Shown: positions 47,126 through 56,266, counted from the stretch's first letter. The stretch: 64,000 nucleotides of DNA from Clostridium bowmanii (GCF_018861315.1 NZ_JAHLDL010000007.1:108033-172032); one strand, 5' to 3'. Notes: generated by a model from the sequence alone, not told the origin. Program-made: numbers and translations.

Positions 47126-49135
47126 ATGAAACCGACTACGTATTTACTATTCATCTTGCTATTCCCATTGATTGGCTCTTTTATAGGTTACACTATAGGA
47201 AAGAGTAATGAAAAATATAGGGATATCTTTAATATTGTAATGACAGCTATTGTATTTTTGGTTACAACTATATTATATAAATATGTTGTAGTACAACCAA
47301 TAGAAATATCTATACCTAATGTTATGGGCACCGGTCTTCATTTAAAATTAGATATGTTTAGATATGTTTTCGTTTGCCTTACAACCATGATATGGTTTTT
47401 AACTACACTTTATTCAACACAGTATTTAATTAATCATAAAAATAGAAATAGATATTATTTATTTTTTATGTTAACACTAGCAAGTACTATTGGAATTTTC
47501 ATATCAGAGAATTTTTTAAATTTATTTACTTTCTTTGAAATTATGTCGTTTACATCATATGCATTAATAATTAACGATGAAGATGATTATTCTCATAATG
47601 CAGGTAATACCTATATTATAATGGCAGTGACTGGCGGTCTTATTTTACTTATGGGATTATTTTTGTTATATAATTCTACTCAAACATTAGATATCAGTGA
47701 GTTAAGAGTTAAAGTAAGCATCTTAGGCAATATAAAGTATCTTATTGTAACTTTAATCATTATAGGTTTTGGTGTAAAAGCAGGAATGGTACCACTGCAT
47801 ATATGGCTACCCAAGGCATATCCTGCAGCACCAACACCAGCTACAGTTGTTTTATCTGCGGTTTTAGCTAAAACTGGTATATTCGGAATTATACTAACTA
47901 TTGAAGTGATTATGAGCGGAGACTTCATAATATCTATTATTATTCTTGTGATAGGTTTTCTTAATATGTTCATTGGTGGAATTCTTGCCATGATGCAGAG
48001 AAACGTTAAAAGAATACTTGCATATAGTAGCATGAGTCAAATTGGTTATATTCTTGTTGGAATAGGACTAATAGGAATTTTAAAAGAAAATAGAATTATA
48101 GCTATCTATGGCACGTTGTATCATGTTATTAATCATGGAATTTTTAAAGCCCTATTATTTATGGGTACAGGAACCATATACTTGGTGCTAAATGAGCTAA
48201 GCATAAATAAAATTGGTGGCTTTGGGATTGATAAACATTTATTAAAGATATTATTTTTCATAGGTATGCTATCCATTATAGGGATGCCTGGTTTCAATGG
48301 GTTTACTAGTAAAACTATGTTGCATGAGGCAATTATTGAAGCTGAGCATATGTATGGTGGAGTGTTTTTTAAAACATGTGAATTTGTGTTTATAATAAGT
48401 AGTAGTTTTACTGTCGCCTACCTACTGAAAATATTTGTAGCTGTATTTATAGATAAAAGTAATCATGATATTGAAAAGGTAGTGGCAAGGATAAGCAAAA
48501 GGGCGCTGATTCCAATGGTAATACTTAGTTTAATGAGTATTTATATTGGGATGAGTCCCAGTGTGATCTTACATGTATTAGATAAAACGTTAAAGCCATT
48601 TGGAAATCCAAATCCATTAGCAGTTAGTTTATATACATTTGACAACATTAAAAGTTCTATGGTTATAATAATAATTGGCATAGCAATTTATATGGGATTT
48701 ATAAGAAGAGTGTTAAAAAAAGGTGAAGGAACTAATTGGTATTATGTGAACCCAACCACAAATTGGATTAGTTTAGAGAAACATATATATAAACCACTAG
48801 GTAAAAGCATCATCTTTATTAGTTCATTTATTTTTAATATTATTGACGGTGCAGTAGTTAATAGTGTTACTTTTATAGGTAATGGTATTGATTCAATTAG
48901 TAAAATAGAAATTGAACAAGGAAAATCTATTGTAAGAAGAATGAGAAGTGGATTTATTAAGTTATTTAGTAGTAAAGGTAACATAGATAAAATTGATATT
49001 GAAACAGAAAAGTCAGAACTAATAAACATTAAAAAGAAAATAGAAGATATAGGGTATAACATGAATAGTTTAACTTATTCATTATTTATATTTGGAATTG
49101 TACTCATAGTGTGCTTATTATTTTTAATGTCCTAA
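47126..49135 (+). CDS. Large antiporter subunit (MrpA/NuoL-like) with C-terminal extension
   Basis: A 669-residue membrane protein with the NuoL-type core: Glu in LFTFFEIMSFTSYAL, Lys in GFGVKAGMVPLHIWLPKAYP, and Lys in LYHVINHGIFKALLFMG. Behind the core (from about residue 500) follow a helix, a hydrophilic stretch with GTNWYYVNPTTNWISLEKHI, an amphipathic region, and a last membrane helix (SLFIFGIVLIVCLLFLM). It lacks the MbhD/MbhE part of Bacillus MrpA, which is encoded separately upstream. Last gene of the operon, with AAGGAGGG. Confidence 0.85.
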   Translation: MKPTTYLLFILLFPLIGSFIGYTIGKSNEKYRDIFNIVMTAIVFLVTTILYKYVVVQPIEISIPNVMGTGLHLKLDMFRYVFVCLTTMIWFLTTLYSTQYLINHKNRNRYYLFFMLTLASTIGIFISENFLNLFTFFEIMSFTSYALIINDEDDYSHNAGNTYIIMAVTGGLILLMGLFLLYNSTQTLDISELRVKVSILGNIKYLIVTLIIIGFGVKAGMVPLHIWLPKAYPAAPTPATVVLSAVLAKTGIFGIILTIEVIMSGDFIISIIILVIGFLNMFIGGILAMMQRNVKRILAYSSMSQIGYILVGIGLIGILKENRIIAIYGTLYHVINHGIFKALLFMGTGTIYLVLNELSINKIGGFGIDKHLLKILFFIGMLSIIGMPGFNGFTSKTMLHEAIIEAEHMYGGVFFKTCEFVFIISSSFTVAYLLKIFVAVFIDKSNHDIEKVVARISKRALIPMVILSLMSIYIGMSPSVILHVLDKTLKPFGNPNPLAVSLYTFDNIKSSMVIIIIGIAIYMGFIRRVLKKGEGTNWYYVNPTTNWISLEKHIYKPLGKSIIFISSFIFNIIDGAVVNSVTFIGNGIDSISKIEIEQGKSIVRRMRSGFIKLFSSKGNIDKIDIETEKSELINIKKKIEDIGYNMNSLTYSLFIFGIVLIVCLLFLMS

Positions 49136-49181
49136 AAAAGGAATCTTGAATTAAAGGCGATACCGTGTAAATTGCAAAGAT

Positions 49182-49229
49182 TAAGCATTAGTAAATTATA
49201 TTTAGAATTACTAATGCTTATTTTTATTT
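49182..49229 (+). terminator. Terminator of the antiporter operon
   Basis: TAAGCATTAGTAA (49182-49194) pairs perfectly with TTACTAATGCTTA (49208-49220), followed by TTTTTATTT. It lies between convergent genes but only has a T-run on the plus strand. Confidence 0.85.
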
Positions 49230-49254
49230 GACAAGAAATATACACTTCTGCTAT

Positions 49255-50355
49255 TTAGACTTTTAAACTATCCTTATATATTTTCAGTATATCTTCCATT
49301 TTTACAGGTGAAGGATGATTTTTTAATTTAGCATTGTTTAAAGCCAGAATGCCTGAATAGGAACACATTTGTTCATAACTTACTGTATTTACATATCCAA
49401 GCATAGTATTTAAAAAATCACCAAGATCATTTAAATTTTCTAGGGTTAATAAATATAAAATTTTTCTAACCTTGTTTTTATCATTACAAAACTTTAAATA
49501 TGAATTTAAAAGTACTCCATTTGCTTTTCCGTGAGGAATATTATGAAAATATGTAAGAGCATAGCCCATAGCATGAGGAATAGATGTTCCAGCTTGAGCT
49601 ATTACCATGCCAGCTATTGAAGAGACTAACATTAATTTCTCTCTTACTATATAAGTAAAATCTCTTTCTTTTATCATAGTTAAACATTCTCCAAATAATT
49701 TCAACCCTTTTTCAGCTAATGTATCACTGAATACATTTGCATTTGAAGACATGTATCCTTCTATTAAATGGGATAGTGCATCTATTGTGGTATTAATAGT
49801 TATTTGCTCAGGTAAGAACATTAGATATTTTACATCCAGTAGTGCATATTCAGGAAATATTCTTTGACATATGCCGCGCTTTGTTTGTAATTCACTATCT
49901 GTAACTATAGAATAAGGTGTTGTTTCAGATCCTGTACCGGCGGTGGTAGGCACTGCAATTATTGGAATTGACTTTAAATGTGGACTATCAAACAAATTAT
50001 ATCTTGTTGCATTTGAGTTCTTTATTAATACTCCTGCTGCTTTTGAAGCATCAATGGGCGATCCTCCCCCGATAGCAATAATAAAATCGGATTTTTGCTT
50101 TCTACCAAGTTCTGCGATTTTTTCTACTGTTTTTAAAGAAGGGTTTTCTTCAACCTTATTAAAAAGGTCATATATAATTCCTTCCTTCATTAATGCATCA
50201 GTAACATCTTTTAATGAGCCGTTTATGATTGAAGAGGTTTTACCTGTTACAATTAAGACTTTTTTTCCATAGTTATTAAATAGGGGGCTGTTTTTCAATA
50301 CTACTGCTTCACCTAGTAATATTTTTGTTGGCATATAGTAATTAATAAAATCCAT
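49255..50355 (-). CDS. Iron-containing alcohol dehydrogenase family protein
   Basis: A 366-residue dehydrogenase of the Fe-ADH (group III) family. The dinucleotide motif GGGSPIDASKAAG is near residue 98, followed by PTTAGTGSETTPYSIV. The metal ligands are expected in TTIDALSHLIEGYMS near 195 and in HAMGYALTYFHNIPHGKANG near 260. Members act on alcohols, butanol, 1,3-propanediol or glycerol, and the substrate cannot be read from this sequence. It is convergent with the antiporter operon and has a strong GAGGAGG site. It could share physiology with the AcoR-like regulator, but nothing here shows co-regulation. Confidence 0.88.
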   Translation of the reverse strand: MDFINYYMPTKILLGEAVVLKNSPLFNNYGKKVLIVTGKTSSIINGSLKDVTDALMKEGIIYDLFNKVEENPSLKTVEKIAELGRKQKSDFIIAIGGGSPIDASKAAGVLIKNSNATRYNLFDSPHLKSIPIIAVPTTAGTGSETTPYSIVTDSELQTKRGICQRIFPEYALLDVKYLMFLPEQITINTTIDALSHLIEGYMSSNANVFSDTLAEKGLKLFGECLTMIKERDFTYIVREKLMLVSSIAGMVIAQAGTSIPHAMGYALTYFHNIPHGKANGVLLNSYLKFCNDKNKVRKILYLLTLENLNDLGDFLNTMLGYVNTVSYEQMCSYSGILALNNAKLKNHPSPVKMEDILKIYKDSLKV

Positions 50356-50679
50356 AATATATCCTCCTCGTAATTCTGTTGTTTGAGTCTTTATGTATAT
50401 ATTATAGCATTAGATACATGATTATATAAAAGATTGAAATATACAAACATAATAATTGTGTTAAGTATTTCCTTGGAAATATATTACATAAATTTACTTT
50501 AAATATAGCATTAAACCTAAGGGAAATTATTAAGCAATTGATTTTTTATTAATATACTTATATAATTCTTAATGAAGACTTATTTATATATATTAATTTA
50601 AATTTTAAATCAAGTTTAAATTTGGTAATAAAAGATTTATATTTATGTAGTAACAAAAATAATATTAGGAAGTGTTATA
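50356..50679. other. Divergent intergenic region between the alcohol dehydrogenase and rluB
   Basis: About 320 very AT-rich bases. On the minus strand a TATAAT (plus-strand ATTATA at 50401-50406) lies about 46 bases before the dehydrogenase start, without a good -35. No sigma-54 element and no copy of the TGTAYCA repeat was found. Nothing else is recognisable. Confidence 0.45.
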
Positions 50680-51390
50680 GTGGAAGAACGTTTACAAAAA
50701 TTTATGGCAAGATGTGGTGTTGCTTCAAGAAGAAAGTGTGAGGAAGTAATTACACAAGGAAGAGTAAAAATAAATGATATTTTAGTTACAGAGCTTGGAC
50801 AAAAAATTGATCCTGATAAGGATAGTGTGTATGTAGATGATAAAATTATACATATAGAAGAAAATAAGGTTTATATTGCATTAAATAAACCTGAGGGCAT
50901 TGTATCTACTGTAAAAGATGAAAAAGATAGAAAAACTATTTTAGATTTAGTTAAGACCAAAGAAAGAATATACCCAATAGGGCGTTTGGACTATGATACA
51001 TCTGGTCTAATTATTTTAACTAATGATGGAGATATCTATAATAAGGTAATTCATCCAAGACAAGCAATTAATAAAGTTTATATGGCTTTATTAGAAGGGT
51101 GTCCAAATGAAGAAGAAATTTCTAAGTTCTGTAATGGAATAGATATTGATGGATATATTACGGCTGGGGCAAATTTTGAAGTGAATAAGAGAATTGGATT
51201 TAACAGCAAGGTTACAATTACTATTCATGAAGGGAAAAATCGTCAAATAAGAAAGATGTGTGATGCCATAGAACATCCAGTTATAGCATTAAAAAGAGTT
51301 TCAGTTGGTGAAATTAAACTGGGTAATATGGAAAAAGGCGAATGGAGAAACTTAACTGAAGATGAAATTAAATATTTAAAAAATTTATAA
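50680..51390 (+). CDS. rluB: 23S rRNA pseudouridine synthase, RluB/RsuA family
   Basis: Modifies uridines of 23S rRNA. The 236-residue protein begins with an S4 RNA-binding domain (RLQKFMARCGVASRRKCEEVI, then GRVKINDILVTELGQKIDPD). The catalytic domain holds the Asp in YPIGRLDYDTSGLIILTNDG near residue 107 and HEGKNRQIRKMCDAIEHPV near 190. GTG start behind AGGAAGTG. RluB is the common name in Firmicutes; the exact target base is assumed from the family. Confidence 0.88.
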   Translation: MEERLQKFMARCGVASRRKCEEVITQGRVKINDILVTELGQKIDPDKDSVYVDDKIIHIEENKVYIALNKPEGIVSTVKDEKDRKTILDLVKTKERIYPIGRLDYDTSGLIILTNDGDIYNKVIHPRQAINKVYMALLEGCPNEEEISKFCNGIDIDGYITAGANFEVNKRIGFNSKVTITIHEGKNRQIRKMCDAIEHPVIALKRVSVGEIKLGNMEKGEWRNLTEDEIKYLKNL

Positions 51391-51493
51391 TCATAGAATA
51401 TTGTTATGTTTTGAAGAAATAGATAAAATATAAAGCATATTTTATCTATTTAAAATCAAAAACAGAGAAATTTTGCAAAAAATGAATAATTCG

Positions 51494-51522
51494 TTGAAAC
51501 TATGTTCAATAAATGATAAAAT
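51494..51522 (+). promoter_or_regulatory. Promoter of the RpiR-type regulator
   Basis: TTGAAA (51494-51499) and TAAAAT (51517-51522) are spaced by 17 bases. The start near 51529 leaves a leader of about 75 bases. Confidence 0.65.
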
Positions 51523-51550
51523 GAAGTAAATATTTCACTTTATTATTTAT

Positions 51551-51566
51551 TGAAATTTTTATTTCA
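51551..51566. promoter_or_regulatory. Possible RpiR-type operator in the leader
   Basis: TGAAAT (51551-51556) and ATTTCA (51561-51566) form an inverted repeat with four T/A bases between. RpiR-family repressors often bind TGAAA-type dyads, so autoregulation is possible; in AT-rich DNA such a match can arise by chance. Confidence 0.3.
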
Positions 51567-51603
51567 TTTATTATTTAATAACATAGAAAGGATTGAGTTT
51601 ATT

Positions 51604-52482
51604 ATGGAAAATAACAAACAGGATTTGATGAAGTCTATTCAAGTCAAGTTTCCCCGTCTAAGTAAAGGTCAAAAATTAATAGCAGAATATATTTTAAAAC
51701 ACTATGATAAGGCTGCATTTATGACGGCAGCAAAATTAGGATCTAGTGTAGGGGTAAGTGAATCTACTGTTGTAAGATTTGCTAACGAGCTTGGGTTTAG
51801 TGGTTATCCAAAACTACAAAAATCACTCCAAGAATTAATTAAAAACAAGTTGACTACTGTACAAAGGATTGAGTTATCTAATGACTTCATTACACAAGAA
51901 AATGCATTAAAAGGTGTATTAAAAGCTGATATGGAAAATATTCGCGCTACTCTTGAAAAGATTAATCACAAGACTTTTGAGGATGTAGTAAATTCACTCT
52001 TTAAAGCTAAAAAGATATACATAATTGGTCTTAGAAGTTCATCAGCACTTGCAGAGTTTTTAGGCTTTTATTTAAATTTAATTTTAGATAATGTTAAGGT
52101 CGTTGCCTATGGTGTTAGTGATATATTTGAACAGATGCTTAATGTTTCTGAAGAAGATGTAGTTATTGGAATAGGCTTCCCAAGGTATGCTACAAGAACA
52201 ATTGAAGCTTTAGCTTTTGCTAAAAGTAGAAATGCTGATGTTGTAGCAATTACGGATAGTTTGTTATCCCCACTTGCAGCTAGAGCTGACTACACATTAA
52301 TAGCCCAAAGTAATATGGCATCTTTTGTTGATTCCCTAGTAGCTCCACTTAGTGTAATAAATGCATTAATTATTGCAGTGGGACTTCGAGAAAAAGAAAA
52401 GATTTCCAGAACGTTTTCTACTTTGGAGGATATATGGGAAGAGTATCAAGTTTATTCTTATAAAGATAAGAATGAGAGATAA
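51604..52482 (+). CDS. RpiR/MurR-family transcriptional regulator
   Basis: A 292-residue regulator with an N-terminal helix-turn-helix (residues 1-80; LSKGQKLIAEYILKHYDKAA and VGVSESTVVRFANELGFSG) and a C-terminal SIS sugar-phosphate-binding domain (KKIYIIGLRSSSALAEF; VVIGIGFPRYATRTIEAL). The extended frame to 51550 lies in the leader; ATG 51604 follows AAAGGATTGAG. No sugar genes are adjacent, so the effector is not evident. The next gene is gdhA, and regulation of glutamate dehydrogenase would be speculation. Confidence 0.88.
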   Translation: MENNKQDLMKSIQVKFPRLSKGQKLIAEYILKHYDKAAFMTAAKLGSSVGVSESTVVRFANELGFSGYPKLQKSLQELIKNKLTTVQRIELSNDFITQENALKGVLKADMENIRATLEKINHKTFEDVVNSLFKAKKIYIIGLRSSSALAEFLGFYLNLILDNVKVVAYGVSDIFEQMLNVSEEDVVIGIGFPRYATRTIEALAFAKSRNADVVAITDSLLSPLAARADYTLIAQSNMASFVDSLVAPLSVINALIIAVGLREKEKISRTFSTLEDIWEEYQVYSYKDKNER

Positions 52483-52658
52483 TTCCTTTAGAATCAGTAT
52501 ATGTAAATGTTTACTTCTATTTTCGAAAAATTAATTTTTTTTCTAAAATAAAGAAGGAATAGTGAAATAAATATAGAATATACTATACGTAAAGCAATTT
52601 AGTATGCATAAGAATATTAAATTGACATTAAACATTCATTTTTAGGAGGGATTAGGTT

Positions 52659-54011
52659 ATGGAGACAAAAGCTTATATTCAACAGGTAATTGAAAATGTT
52701 AAAAAGAGGAATTCTAACGAGCCTGAATTTTTACAAACGGTAGAAGAGGTATTAGGATCTTTAGGCCCAGTTTTAGAAAAGCACCCAGAATATATTGAAG
52801 CTAACCTTTTAGAAAGATTTTGTGAACCAGAAAGACAAATTATGTTTAGAGTACCATGGGTAGATGATGCCGGTGTTACACAGGTAAATCGTGGTATTAA
52901 AGTACAATTTAATGGAAGTATAGGACCTTATAAAGGTGGATTAAGATTTCATCCTTCAGTTTATATAGGTATTATTAAATTCTTAGCATTTGAACAAACA
53001 TTAAAGAACTCATTAACTGGACTTCCAATGGGTGGAGGTAAAGGTGGATCTGATTTTGATCCAAGAGGAAAATCAGATGCTGAAGTAATGAGATTCTGCC
53101 AAAGCTTTATGACTGAACTTTACAGACACATAGGACCAGATGTTGGTGTTCCAGCTGGAGATCTTGGTGTTGGCGGAAGAGAAATCGGTTACTTATTTGG
53201 TCAATATAGAAGAATTAAAGGAACTTTCGAAAATGGAGTTATTACAGGAAAAGGTTTATCCTATGGTGGAAGTTTAGGAAGACCAACTGCTACAGGGTTT
53301 GGTATAGCTTATTTCTGTGAAGAAATGCTTAAGCATGAAGGAACAGATTTTAAGGGTAAAACAGTTGCTGCTTCAGGTTTCGGTAACGTTTGTTGGGGTC
53401 TTTGCACAAAAGTTGAGGAACTTGGTGGTAAAGTAGTAACTCTTTCTGGCCCAGACGGATACATATATGATCCAGCTGGAGTAACAGGAGACAAGATAGA
53501 TTATATGGTTGAAATGTTACGTTTAAACAAAGGATCAAGAGTTAAAGATTATGCTGACAAGTATGGTTGTGAATTCCATGCTGGAGAAAAGCCATGGAAT
53601 GTAAAAGTTGATATAGTAATACCATGTGCAACTCAAAACGATATTCATATTGAGCATGCTAAACAAATTGTTGCAAATGGAATAAAAATGGTTTGTGAAG
53701 GTGCTAATATGCCATGTACTAACGAAGCTGTTGATTACTTCATAGAAATGGGACTTAAAGTAGGACCATCTAAGGCTGCCAATGCTGGTGGTGTTGCTAC
53801 ATCAGGACTTGAAATGAGTCAAAACAGCATGAGATTATCATGGACAGCTGAAGAGGTTGATGCGAAATTGCATGCAATCATGTTGAACATATACAAAAAT
53901 TGTAAAGATGCTTCAGAAGAATATGGATTTGGTTATGATTTAGTTAAAGGTGCTAACATTGCAGGATTTGTTAAAGTTGCAGAAGCAATGCATGCGCAAG
54001 GAAATTATTAA
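52659..54011 (+). CDS. gdhA: Glutamate dehydrogenase
   Basis: Interconverts glutamate and 2-oxoglutarate plus ammonium in the cytosol. The 450-residue protein has the hexameric-type length. It contains GSIGPYKGGLRFHPSVY, the active-site segment LTGLPMGGGKGGSDFDP with the catalytic Lys, GRPTATGFGIAYFCEEML and the dinucleotide loop ASGFGNVCWG, then ANAGGVATSGLEMSQNSMR. Coenzyme preference (NAD or NADP) is not decided by what I can see. Strong AGGAGGGA site; its own terminator follows. Confidence 0.95.
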   Translation: METKAYIQQVIENVKKRNSNEPEFLQTVEEVLGSLGPVLEKHPEYIEANLLERFCEPERQIMFRVPWVDDAGVTQVNRGIKVQFNGSIGPYKGGLRFHPSVYIGIIKFLAFEQTLKNSLTGLPMGGGKGGSDFDPRGKSDAEVMRFCQSFMTELYRHIGPDVGVPAGDLGVGGREIGYLFGQYRRIKGTFENGVITGKGLSYGGSLGRPTATGFGIAYFCEEMLKHEGTDFKGKTVAASGFGNVCWGLCTKVEELGGKVVTLSGPDGYIYDPAGVTGDKIDYMVEMLRLNKGSRVKDYADKYGCEFHAGEKPWNVKVDIVIPCATQNDIHIEHAKQIVANGIKMVCEGANMPCTNEAVDYFIEMGLKVGPSKAANAGGVATSGLEMSQNSMRLSWTAEEVDAKLHAIMLNIYKNCKDASEEYGFGYDLVKGANIAGFVKVAEAMHAQGNY

Positions 54012-54032
54012 TTTACAAGTAAACATTTCAAG

Positions 54033-54062
54033 AGAATCCCTTTATTGGGATTCTTTTTTTTA
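54033..54062 (+). terminator. gdhA terminator
   Basis: AGAATCCC (54033-54040) pairs with GGGATTCT (54047-54054), followed by a run of T. Confidence 0.9.
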
Positions 54063-54206
54063 TTGTTTTCATATTTTTACCTCTATAAAAGAATTTACAA
54101 TGAAAAGATTCTTATTTATAAATTATTTTATTAATTTTTAAATAAGGGTAATAGATTAATATATTATATTAAGTTATAATAGTAAGTATTATAAGGGAGT
54201 GATTAA

Positions 54207-55433
54207 GTGTCAAAAATAATTATTATTGGAGGAGGACCAGCAGGAATGATGGCGGCTGTTACAGCTTCATCAAAAAATCAGGTGGTGCTCATTGAAAAAA
54301 ACGAAAAATTAGGAAGAAAACTTTATATAACTGGTAAGGGTAGATGCAATATTACAAATGCAAAGGATATTGGTGATTTTTTTGAAAATATACCATGTAA
54401 TCCTCATTTTTTATATAGTTCACTATACTCATTTACTAATGAAGATACTATGAATTTCTTTAAAGAACGGGGAGTTAATCTTAAAGTTGAAAGAGGAGAT
54501 AGAGTATTTCCTGAGTCAGATAAGTCTTCAGATATTATAAAAGCTTTTAATATTGAATTAAAAAATAAAAAGGTTGAAGTGATGTTAAACACAAAAGTTA
54601 AAAAGCTAATTAGAGATAATCAACATATTGCTGGAGTTGAACTTGCAGATGGAAGTATTATAAATGGGGATTACGTTATTTTATGTACTGGGGGTTTATC
54701 ATATCCACAAACTGGTTCATCTGGAGAAGGATTAACTTATGCTCGTTTTTTAGGACATAATATAATTAAACCTAGACCATCCCTTGTACCAATAGAGGTT
54801 GAAGAGGAGTGGATTCCGGATGTACAGGGTCTTTCTCTAAAAAATGTAGAATTAAGAATTACTGATGTTAAAAATAAAAGCATATATAAAGAATTTGGAG
54901 AAATGCTTTTTACTCATTATGGTATTTCAGGACCTATTGTTTTAAGTGGCAGTAGTTTTGTGAAAGAAGGAGTAAAATTAAAAGCTTTCATAAATCTAAA
55001 ACCAGCTTTAAGTGAAGTTGAGCTTGATAAGCGAATTCAAAGTGATTTTTTAAAATATGCAAATAAAGATTTTAAAAATTCACTAAATGACTTACTTCCA
55101 AGTAAACTAATTAATACAATAATTAAATTGTCTAATATTAATGAAGACAAAAAGGTAAATTCTATTACTAAAGAAGAAAGGAAAATATTAGTGAATTTAC
55201 TTCAAAATTTGCCACTTCATATAAAGGGACTTCGTCCAATAGAAGAGGCAATAATAACTAGTGGTGGAGTAGACACACTGCAAATAGATGCTTCTACTAT
55301 GAAGTCAAAAATAATTGATAATCTTTATTTTGCAGGCGAAATGATTGATGTAGATGCTTATACAGGAGGGTATAATCTTCAAATAGCATTATCAACAGGG
55401 TATTTAGCTGGAAATAGCGTAGGTATGGATTAA
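54207..55433 (+). CDS. HI0933/BaiN-family flavoprotein (NAD(P)/FAD-dependent oxidoreductase)
   Basis: A 408-residue flavoprotein. The FAD-binding motif IIIGGGPAGMMAAVTA opens the protein, followed by LIEKNEKLGRKLYITGKGRCNITNA. Near residue 155 there is LCTGGLSYPQTGSSGEG, and at the end FAGEMIDVDAYTGGYNLQIA. This is the YhiN/HI0933 family; some gut relatives (BaiN) act in bile-acid reduction, but general function is unsettled. GTG start behind AAGGGAGTG. It precedes cmk, as in other clostridia. Confidence 0.88.
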   Translation: MSKIIIIGGGPAGMMAAVTASSKNQVVLIEKNEKLGRKLYITGKGRCNITNAKDIGDFFENIPCNPHFLYSSLYSFTNEDTMNFFKERGVNLKVERGDRVFPESDKSSDIIKAFNIELKNKKVEVMLNTKVKKLIRDNQHIAGVELADGSIINGDYVILCTGGLSYPQTGSSGEGLTYARFLGHNIIKPRPSLVPIEVEEEWIPDVQGLSLKNVELRITDVKNKSIYKEFGEMLFTHYGISGPIVLSGSSFVKEGVKLKAFINLKPALSEVELDKRIQSDFLKYANKDFKNSLNDLLPSKLINTIIKLSNINEDKKVNSITKEERKILVNLLQNLPLHIKGLRPIEEAIITSGGVDTLQIDASTMKSKIIDNLYFAGEMIDVDAYTGGYNLQIALSTGYLAGNSVGMD

Positions 55434-55453
55434 TGCTATAGAAAATAGAAGAT

Positions 55454-55498
55454 AATGCTACTGAGTAGTATATTAATGCTATTTAGTAGCATATTAAT
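55454..55498. repeat. Tandem pair of 24-base dyads, 21-base period, upstream of cmk
   Basis: Copy A (55454-55477) and copy B (55475-55498) match in 21 of 24 positions and share three bases. Each copy is itself a dyad (CTACTGAGTAG in A; GCTATTTAGTAGC in B). The period of 21 bases equals two helical turns. ATGCTACT (55455-55462) and AGTAGCAT (55485-55492) can also pair into one hairpin. It looks like a double operator or an RNA switch-like hairpin. Confidence 0.55.
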
Positions 55499-55570
55499 TT
55501 TAGTTATTAGAGTTTAGAGAGCTTAAAGTATATAAATATGACCATGCTTACAAATGGGAGGTGGAATATA

Positions 55571-56233
55571 ATGGGAATTTCTGTTGCCATAGATGGACCT
55601 GCAGGTGCAGGGAAAAGTACTATTGCTAAAATAATAGGTGAAAAATTCAATCTTATGTATATTAACACAGGATCAATGTATAGAGCTGTTGCACTTAAGG
55701 CTATGAATGAAAACATCACAGAAAATAATATAGATGATTTGGTTAAAATAGTGGAATCTTTAGAAATGCATTTTGAAGAGGATCGTTTATTTGTTAATAA
55801 TGAAGATTTAACAGATATGATAAATATGCCTATCATAAGCAACAATGTTTCGAAGTATGCGGCTGTACCCGAAATTAGGAAAATTCTTGTTAAGTTACAA
55901 CAAAATATAGCAAAGAAATTTAATGTTATTATGGATGGAAGAGATATTGGTACTGTTGTTCTTAAGGATGCTACTTTTAAATTCTATTTAACCGCCAGTA
56001 GTGAAGAAAGAGCAAAAAGGAGATATGAAGAATTAATTTCTAAGGATATAGAAGTTGATTATGATACTATTTTAAAGGATATTATAAGAAGGGATTATAT
56101 TGATACCCATAGAGAAGTTAGTCCCCTTAAAAAGGCTGAGGATGCTATAGAAATTGATTCTAATGACTTGAGCATTAATGGGGTAGCTGATAAAATGGTA
56201 GAGTATATTAATTCGAAAATTAAAAATGATTAA
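55571..56233 (+). CDS. cmk: Cytidylate kinase
   Basis: Phosphorylates CMP and dCMP. The 220-residue protein starts with the P-loop ISVAIDGPAGAGKSTIAK, then NTGSMYRAVALKA, and has the DGRDIGTVVLKDATFKFYLTAS segment near residue 128 and RRDYIDTHREVSPLKKAEDA near 175. The open frame begins at 55538, but ATG 55571 after GGGAGGTGG gives the family start. It is followed after 33 bases by ispH, a common clostridial pairing. Confidence 0.95.
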   Translation: MGISVAIDGPAGAGKSTIAKIIGEKFNLMYINTGSMYRAVALKAMNENITENNIDDLVKIVESLEMHFEEDRLFVNNEDLTDMINMPIISNNVSKYAAVPEIRKILVKLQQNIAKKFNVIMDGRDIGTVVLKDATFKFYLTASSEERAKRRYEELISKDIEVDYDTILKDIIRRDYIDTHREVSPLKKAEDAIEIDSNDLSINGVADKMVEYINSKIKND

Positions 56234-56266
56234 TTTTATACCTTATATAAGGAGGGAGGTGTCGGG

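Noticed and set aside
50356..50679. Second sigma-54 promoter before the alcohol dehydrogenase
   Set aside because: No GG-N10-GC element with TTGC context and no TGTAYCA repeat was found on either strand.
53950..54141. Open frame of 63 codons across the end of gdhA
   Set aside because: It runs through the gdhA terminator and has no ribosome binding site.
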